Source: a virus. Taken from it: DNA of 46,142 nt. A model generated the notes under the pieces. The model saw only the letters and a program-made list of their open reading frames with translations. It was not told where the DNA came from and ran no database searches. Shown piece after piece: positions 41,633-46,142 of the stretch. The stretch is taken from IMG/VR virus record IMGVR_UViG_3300013104_000033, positions 1 to 46,142 of that record; one strand, given 5' to 3'. A program made the translations under genes and the position numbers. Numbering within the stretch: the stretch's first letter is position 1; every line of letters begins with the position of its first letter.

Positions 41633-42313
41633 ATGAAAACCATTAAAGAAATCCGTCGCATTAATGCGAGAAATTTGCGCGACCACGCTGGTGGCAACTC
41701 ATCGTTTGCAAAAAGAATTGATCGTGAGCCAACCCAGACCAGTCGGTTCCTAGGTGAAAATGCAACCAAAAATATTGGTGACGATTTGGCGAGACATATT
41801 GAGGAGTGTTTTAAAAAACCAGTTGGTTGGTTGGATCAGGATCATCCCGAACAAAATATCAACAGTTTAGATTTAGAGAGAGTTTCTGGCACCTCTTTGA
41901 CGATCCACAATGTGCCCGTCATCTCATGGGTGCAGGCTGCAGCATGGACTTCCACTAACCATGAAGAGGTAGATTTGAGCGCGTTTGAGGCCTATCCATG
42001 CCCTGTCCCATGCGGCCCCACTACATACATTCTGAGAGTCACTGGTGAGTCGATGATCGACGAATACAAGCCCGGTGAAATGATTTTCGTTGACCCTGAT
42101 GTGGCACCTGTTCATGGTGACGACGTGGTCGCACTTATGACTAACTCAGGTGAAACAACGTTCCGGCGTCTGATTGAGGATGGCAGCGAACGCTATTTGA
42201 AGGCGCTTAATAAAAGCTGGCCGGAGCCTTATATCCGAGTAACTGATAACTGCACCATCATTGGTACAGTTATATTTTCGGGTAAACCCCGGAGATACCA
42301 AAACCGTTCCTAA
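41633..42313 (+). CDS. CI-like repressor with S24 peptidase domain
   Basis: The 226-residue repressor has an N-terminal helix-turn-helix region (FAKRIDREPTQTSRFLG, residues 25-41) close to the e14 repressor pattern, a hinge with VPVISWVQAAAW (residues 94-105), and a C-terminal S24 domain with VTGESMID (nucleophile Ser140). At the general-base position, where LexA has TVKRL and lambda CI FKKL, this protein has TFRRL, so Arg178 replaces Lys. The cleavage bond is also Ala-Ala or Ala-Trp rather than Ala-Gly. It maintains lysogeny by binding the cI/cro operators. Its ATG follows GGAG. Confidence 0.92.
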   Translation: MKTIKEIRRINARNLRDHAGGNSSFAKRIDREPTQTSRFLGENATKNIGDDLARHIEECFKKPVGWLDQDHPEQNINSLDLERVSGTSLTIHNVPVISWVQAAAWTSTNHEEVDLSAFEAYPCPVPCGPTTYILRVTGESMIDEYKPGEMIFVDPDVAPVHGDDVVALMTNSGETTFRRLIEDGSERYLKALNKSWPEPYIRVTDNCTIIGTVIFSGKPRRYQNRS

Positions 42314-42337
42314 ATATTCGAACAAAAAATAAAAAAG

Positions 42338-42360
42338 AACCTGCGGAAGCGGGTTTTTTT
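42338..42360 (+). terminator. Terminator after cI
   Basis: AACCTGC, loop GGAA, GCGGGTT (42338-42355), with a seven-T run, 24 bases downstream of the stop codon. Confidence 0.85.
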
Positions 42361-42364
42361 GCGC

Positions 42365-42420
42365 TTGACATTGTACCCCACAGATACATAATGAACCCAA
42401 TCTCACCAGGTACATGTACT
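42365..42420 (+). promoter_or_regulatory. Rightward promoter with operator-like elements downstream of cI
   Basis: TTGACA (42365-42370), 16 bases, CATAAT (42387-42392) is a strong promoter. It contains TTGTACC and ATACATAAT, shared with the cI/cro region, and is followed by the palindrome GTACATGTAC (42410-42419). It probably drives the genes from 42497 to int under repressor control, comparable to lambda PL/OL. Confidence 0.7.
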
Positions 42421-42496
42421 CAAAAATTTTTTTCTATGTGGAGAAACGGCGGAGGGCTATTGCAGTAGCCCACCAGCCATAATCGAGGAACGGATT

Positions 42497-42694
42497 ATGA
42501 TCTTGGACATCGACGATCTGATTACTGAAATTTTCGACGAATACCCCCAACCACGCCTCATCTGTAACACCCCCGGCGATTACACACCGAGGCTGGTTTC
42601 GCAGCTCAACCTTAAACGCACCGCGCGCACCAAACTTATCCCTCCCCGCTCGCATGTATGTTGTCGTCCTGCTCAGCAGGAGGCGCAGATATGA
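42497..42694 (+). CDS. Small early protein of rightward operon
   Basis: The 65-residue product starts MILDIDDLITEIFDEYPQPRL and ends basic. GAGGAACGGATT precedes the ATG. It overlaps the next gene by ATGA. No family is recognised; it is the first gene after the promoter at 42365. Confidence 0.62.
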   Translation: MILDIDDLITEIFDEYPQPRLICNTPGDYTPRLVSQLNLKRTARTKLIPPRSHVCCRPAQQEAQI

Positions 42695-43095
42695 AGAAAG
42701 TGGCCCAATATCGCCGCAGCAACGGATCTAACGCCGGTTTCAGCGAAAAGTTGGCCTGGCAGCTATCCAAAGGACCAGCAACGGGTCGTGAGCTGGCGGC
42801 GCGCTTTGGTATCACCCTGCGTGAGTTCAACCGTCTGATCAACAGCACGCTTCGACGCGGCGGTGAAACGTTGCAGGTTGAGGCATCCAATCCGGTCAGC
42901 CTGGGTGGTAATGCTCTCGACCGCACCTACACGTTGGTCAGGCGTGCACGCCGGGTTGCCCCGCAGGCATTCCCACCAATGGTGATCAACCAGAGCAATG
43001 ACCGGTCAGAGGAGGCTATCAAGCGCCACCGTGCAGCAGCTAAACGACGTGCCCGACTGATTGCCAGCGGGATTTACATGGAATGTATGGGTTAA
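42691..43095 (+). CDS. Putative DNA-binding protein of rightward operon
   Basis: The 134-residue basic product has a winged-helix-like stretch (LSKGPATGRELAARFGITLREFNRL, in part) and an Arg/Lys-rich tail (RHRAAAKRRARLIASG). AGGAGG is placed eight bases before the ATG at 42691, which overlaps the previous stop. It may be a small regulator; no exact family is recognised. Confidence 0.68.
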   Translation: MKKVAQYRRSNGSNAGFSEKLAWQLSKGPATGRELAARFGITLREFNRLINSTLRRGGETLQVEASNPVSLGGNALDRTYTLVRRARRVAPQAFPPMVINQSNDRSEEAIKRHRAAAKRRARLIASGIYMECMG

Positions 43096-43105
43096 GGAGT
43101 CAGGA

Positions 43106-43504
43106 ATGAGTGAAGTTAAACGTTATTCCCATAATGGGCTGAGGGGAATGTTGGAGCACAAGGCGGGTCGTTATGTAAGTTATGAACGCTACGCTGCCCT
43201 TAATGCAGAACGTGACGTGTTAGCGGCTGAGAATGCGATTCGTGGAGAAATAATTGATCGCCTCATAGGCCAATACAGTGCGGCGGGTTATCACGCAGTA
43301 CAGAATTCACAGAATCCTGCACAGTCATTGATGTACGACGCAATGCAGGTGCTTAAACAGCCAGCCACCTGCACCTACCTTAATTCAGTACGGGCTGAGG
43401 GTGTTGCGATGGTTAAGACGCATCCTGCAATAAGCCTCTGCGCACTCACGCATGTCTGCGAAGAAATTACAGTCCAACTCCTCGCCGGTAGGGATGCTGA
43501 GTGA
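43106..43504 (+). CDS. Hypothetical phage early protein
   Basis: The 132-residue product (SEVKRYSHNGLRGMLEHKAGRYVSYERYA, in part) has a central helical region and ends LLAGRDAE. AGGAG before the ATG at 43106 decides the start; the longer frame lies in the previous gene. Similar proteins are common in early operons of enterobacterial phages, with no known role. Its stop overlaps the following start (TGATG). Confidence 0.7.
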   Translation: MSEVKRYSHNGLRGMLEHKAGRYVSYERYAALNAERDVLAAENAIRGEIIDRLIGQYSAAGYHAVQNSQNPAQSLMYDAMQVLKQPATCTYLNSVRAEGVAMVKTHPAISLCALTHVCEEITVQLLAGRDAE

Positions 43505-44511
43505 TGATTATCGATCCTCGCTGTTTCGAGCAAAACGTGAAAAACATCGTCAGCATTTCTGGTGGCAAGGACAGTCTCGCGCAATGGCTGTTAGCTATTG
43601 AGGCTGGGATGGATTTCATACCTGTTTTCGCAGATACAGGCCATGAGCATCCCCAGACTATGGAGTACCTGAACTATCTGGAGTCAGTGCTTGGGCCAGT
43701 AGTAAGAGTAAAGGCAGATTTTGCACATCGTATCGAAGGTAAGCGGAAATTCATCGCTGAGAAATGGCCTGATTCTTTAGTGGAGAAATGCGGGTTCTCT
43801 CCTGACAGGGCTGCTATTGCAGTTGAGCTGGCCCTTAGATCATTAATTCCAACGGGCATCCCTTTTCTTGATCTATGCATGTGGAAGGGACGGTTCCCCT
43901 CTACAAAAGCGCGTTTCTGCACATTTGAGCTTAAGCACGAACCCATAAAAGTTCAGATAGTTGATCCGCTTATTAAGGCTGGAACTAAAGTCATTTCATG
44001 GCAGGGTGTGCGGGCGCAGGAATCTCCCCAGCGCGCCCTACTGGAACCCTGGGAAGAAGGTTTCGATATAGGCCCACGTCTTGCCATTTACCGGCCAATC
44101 CTCAAGTGGACTCACAATGACGTTTTCGCACTGGCACGCCGCCACGGCATTAAGCCGAACCCGTTATATCAGCAGGGGTGCAGCCGCGTAGGCTGCATGC
44201 CGTGCATTCATGCGCGTAAGTCTGAACTGGCTGAGATTTTCAGCCGCTGGCCTGAAGAGGTGTCGCGTGTAGCTGAGTGGGAAAAACTGGTCGCCCGCTG
44301 TTCACGCCGTGGTAACTCGACATTTTTCCCATCTACCCAAGACCCGCGAAAGGCAGAAAAGCGGATTGATTTTGTGTCGCTCGAGTCACACGGCATAGAA
44401 ACCTATCGTGACTGGGCGCTAACCACACGTGGTGGCACACAGTTTGATTTGCTTGCGAACGTCGATGACCATTCTGTCTGTAATAGCGTTTATGCGGGGG
44501 TATGCGAGTGA
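43504..44511 (+). CDS. PP-loop PAPS-reductase-like enzyme
   Basis: The 335-residue protein has the ATP-binding PP-loop SISGGKDS (about residues 17-24) and a second conserved region PVFADTGHEHPQT, typical of phosphoadenosine phosphosulfate reductase and DndC-like proteins. A cysteine cluster GCSRVGCMPCIHARKSEL (about 227-244) may bind iron-sulfur. Such genes occur in several lambdoid phages; suggested roles are DNA or tRNA sulfur modification rather than sulfate assimilation, but none is proven. The ATG at 43504 overlaps the previous stop; GTG at 43501 is an alternative. Confidence 0.88.
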   Translation: MIIDPRCFEQNVKNIVSISGGKDSLAQWLLAIEAGMDFIPVFADTGHEHPQTMEYLNYLESVLGPVVRVKADFAHRIEGKRKFIAEKWPDSLVEKCGFSPDRAAIAVELALRSLIPTGIPFLDLCMWKGRFPSTKARFCTFELKHEPIKVQIVDPLIKAGTKVISWQGVRAQESPQRALLEPWEEGFDIGPRLAIYRPILKWTHNDVFALARRHGIKPNPLYQQGCSRVGCMPCIHARKSELAEIFSRWPEEVSRVAEWEKLVARCSRRGNSTFFPSTQDPRKAEKRIDFVSLESHGIETYRDWALTTRGGTQFDLLANVDDHSVCNSVYAGVCE

Positions 44512-44617
44512 GAGAACTTCCGGAATAGACATTCCTACTGGTTAGTCTTACTGATTTTGAGAATAAAAATTTTCCCGGTCAATCTGAAATGAGGTTGGCC
44601 GGTCACGAGGTTTGATT

Positions 44618-44869
44618 ATGTCCAGAATGGTTAGCCTTGAGGATTGGGCTAAAGATGAATTTGGAGAAGAGGCCCCAAGCGTACGCACGTTGAAGGCGTA
44701 TGCGAAAGGCAGAATGATGGCCCCACCAGCGGTAAAGGTTGGCAGAAAGTGGATGATTGACCGGGAGGCACGATTTACCGGAATGCTCGCTGCACCCAAA
44801 TTAGCACCGACAGCAAACCCAAAATTGAGAAGGATTATCGAGGATGGCTGCAAGACCGCGCACCCATAA
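44618..44869 (+). CDS. Excisionase
   Basis: The 83-residue product starts MSRMVSLEDWAKDEFGEEAPS and contains VRTLKAYAKGRMMAPPAVKVGRKWMID (in parts), the winged-helix Xis pattern in which a residue-rich basic wing follows the recognition helix. It overlaps the integrase gene by 26 bases. GAGG lies seven bases before the ATG. It directs the integrase toward excision. Confidence 0.88.
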   Translation: MSRMVSLEDWAKDEFGEEAPSVRTLKAYAKGRMMAPPAVKVGRKWMIDREARFTGMLAAPKLAPTANPKLRRIIEDGCKTAHP

Positions 44870-45977
44870 CATTACAATCCCCAATCTGTATTCCAGGTTG
44901 GATAAACGCACTGGCCGTGTGTATTGGCAATATAAACACCCTATAACGGGTAAGTTTCACAGCTTGGGAACAAATGCTGATGAAGCAAAGCAAGTTGCCA
45001 ATGAAGCGAATGACATTATAGCTGAGCAACGCACTCGTCAGATTCTCAGCGTTAATGAGAAAATTGCAAAATTGCGGCAGTCGCGTGAATTTATATCCGT
45101 CACAACCTGGCTTGATCGTTATCTTGAAATACAGCAGGAGCGCCTTGAGTCAGGCGAGATAAAATTAAATTCGGTGAAGCAAAAAAAGAAACCTGTCGAC
45201 TTGTTACGTCAGAATTGCGGGATGATGTATTTAAAGGACGTTGGGGCGTTGGAGGTAGCGGAGATAGTCGATGCTGTTAAAGCCGAAGGCCATAACCGAA
45301 TGGCTCAGGTAGTAAGAATGGCGATCATTGATGTGTTCAAAGAGGCCCAGCACGCTGGGCACGTTCCCCCCGGCTACAACCCAGCACAGGCCACTAAACA
45401 GCCGCGTAACCGGGTTGTACGTCAGCGTCTGTCACTGGACGAGTGGCAGGCAATATTCAGCGCTGCAGAGGATCACCCACCCTATCTCCAGTGCGCAATG
45501 CTTTTGGCTTTGGTCACAGGCCAGCGCATAGGCGATATATCGAAAATGAAATTTTCGGACATCTGGGACGACATGCTGCATGTTACCCAGGAGAAAACCG
45601 GCTGCCGTGTTGCCATCCCTCTGAGCTTGAGGTGTATGGCCATTGATATCTCACTCAGAGAGGTTATCGCTCAATGCCGGGACGCTGTTGTGAGTAAATA
45701 TCTGGTCCATTTCCGTCATTCCACTTCGCAGGCCGTCAGGGGTGATAAGGTTTCTGCCAGCTCTATAACGACAACGTTCAAAAAGGCTCGGAATCACTGT
45801 GGACTGAGCTGGGCTGAAGGTGCAGCACCCACCTTTCATGAGCAGCGTTCGTTGTCGGAACGTCTATATCGAGAGCAGGGTCTAAATACCCAAAAATTGT
45901 TGGGCCATAAATCTCAAAAAATGACGGATCGGTACAACGATGACCGGGGCAAAGATTGGATTATCGTGGCCGTATGA
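44844..45977 (+). CDS. int: Tyrosine site-specific integrase
   Basis: The 377-residue recombinase has an N-terminal arm-binding domain (ITIPNLYSRLDKRTGRVYW), a core-binding helical domain, and a catalytic domain with Arg in TGQRIGD (near 229), the HEQR box (FHEQRSL), LGHKSQ and the nucleophile Tyr in TDRYNDD. It integrates at the icd 3' end, as shown by the icd fragments at both ends of the window. The gene lies immediately next to the right attachment repeat, as in phage 21 and e14. Confidence 0.96.
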   Translation: MAARPRTHNITIPNLYSRLDKRTGRVYWQYKHPITGKFHSLGTNADEAKQVANEANDIIAEQRTRQILSVNEKIAKLRQSREFISVTTWLDRYLEIQQERLESGEIKLNSVKQKKKPVDLLRQNCGMMYLKDVGALEVAEIVDAVKAEGHNRMAQVVRMAIIDVFKEAQHAGHVPPGYNPAQATKQPRNRVVRQRLSLDEWQAIFSAAEDHPPYLQCAMLLALVTGQRIGDISKMKFSDIWDDMLHVTQEKTGCRVAIPLSLRCMAIDISLREVIAQCRDAVVSKYLVHFRHSTSQAVRGDKVSASSITTTFKKARNHCGLSWAEGAAPTFHEQRSLSERLYREQGLNTQKLLGHKSQKMTDRYNDDRGKDWIIVAV

Positions 45978-45994
45978 AGTTCGTTTTTTGAACA

Positions 45995-46025
45995 GTTTTG
46001 GTGAAGAGTTTTGGTGGGGTTTTGG
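45995..46025. repeat. Three GTTTTGG repeats, candidate integrase arm sites
   Basis: GTTTTGG occurs at 45995, 46008 and 46019, just after int; a fourth copy is at 242 near the left end. Position between int and the att core fits arm-type sites. Binding is not shown by sequence alone. Confidence 0.5.
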
Positions 46026-46042
46026 CGAAGAATAGTAGGAAA

Positions 46043-46078
46043 CAAAAAGCCAACACGATTTTTACATTCGTGTTGGCT
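46043..46078 (-). terminator. Terminator after the new icd end
   Basis: The minus strand gives AGCCAACACG, an 11-base loop, CGTGTTGGCT (46078 to 46048), then T residues. It follows the icd stop codon, so the phage side supplies both the end and the terminator of icd. On the plus strand it can also stop int transcription, though less well. Confidence 0.85.
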
Positions 46079-46097
46079 GTATGTTACGTAATGCGGA

Positions 46098-46142
46098 TTA
46101 CATATTTTCGATGATCGCGTCACCAAACTCTGAACATTTCAG
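46098..46142 (-). CDS. icd: 3' end of isocitrate dehydrogenase gene (partial; rest is outside the window)
   Basis: Read from 46142 to 46098 this gives LKCSEFGDAIIENM and stop, identical to the expected C-terminus of enterobacterial isocitrate dehydrogenase, the NADP-dependent TCA-cycle enzyme. Its upstream part lies outside to the right. Since integrase lies beside this end, it is the phage-supplied version of the icd 3' end, and the original is the fragment at 1-123. Confidence 0.93.
   Translation of the reverse strand: MKCSEFGDAIIENM

Noticed and set aside
1-46142. CRISPR arrays, tRNA genes, rRNA genes and insertion sequences
   Set aside because: No regularly spaced direct repeats with unique spacers, no cloverleaf sequence, and no transposase or terminal inverted repeats were seen. 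The only arrays are the 11-bp and 15-bp tandem repeats described.

Overview
The window is one complete, integrated lambdoid siphovirus prophage of an enterobacterial host. Host type is inferred from the icd fragments at both ends, whose coded protein matches enterobacterial isocitrate dehydrogenase. The left end (1-123) is a displaced copy of the icd 3' end. The right end (46098-46142) is the last 15 codons of icd, with the rest of the gene lying outside to the right. Excisionase and integrase sit just inside the right end. This is the layout of phage 21 and e14, which integrate into icd and replace its 3' end. The YmfL-like regulator and CI-like repressor also resemble e14.

Layout, left to right. 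(1) 1-123: att remnant. (2) 333-1874: umuC with a 79-codon partner gene under a clear LexA box. (3) 2653-4684: an Ec86/Eco1-like retron (N-glycosidase-like effector, msr-msd RNA, reverse transcriptase). (4) 5610-7104: a two-gene type II Thoeris system (TM-macro effector ThsA, TIR-like ThsB). (5) 7441-31226, minus strand: a YmgB/AriR-like gene, a hidden 36-codon membrane peptide, then the tail, head and packaging genes read right to left. Two likely morons interrupt this block: a lipoprotein gene at 18215-18619 and a plus-strand HEAT-repeat gene at 27662-27865. (6) 31248-32301: a cluster of small genes including a colicin DNase immunity homologue, with two identical terminators. (7) 32416-35020: lysis genes and an orphan DNA methyltransferase. 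(8) 35417-36875: an AT-rich plus-strand gene pair of unknown family (soluble protein plus four-helix membrane protein) between Q and the lysis genes, a classic cargo site. (9) 36890-41543: Q, a decayed DUF968 gene, a membrane protein, a ParB-like protein, an O-like replication gene with internal 15-bp iterons, YmfL-like and Cro-like genes. (10) 41633-45977, plus strand: CI-like repressor, small genes, a PP-loop PAPS-reductase-like enzyme, xis and int.

How it works together. CI and Cro are divergently transcribed across an operator region, and related operator-like sequence lies downstream of cI at a second promoter driving the int-side genes. Lytic transcription runs leftward through replication, Q, lysis, packaging, head and tail, with frequent small intrinsic terminators. 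Genes at the far left end, between Q and lysis, and in isolated plus-strand or terminator-flanked units look like lysogenic cargo. Most of that cargo is anti-phage defence or toxin immunity.

The retron and Thoeris systems belong to described classes. The least explained module is the 35417-36875 pair, which has a RexAB-like architecture without recognisable sequence similarity. All assignments come from reading the sequence and remembered family features; no database search was run.
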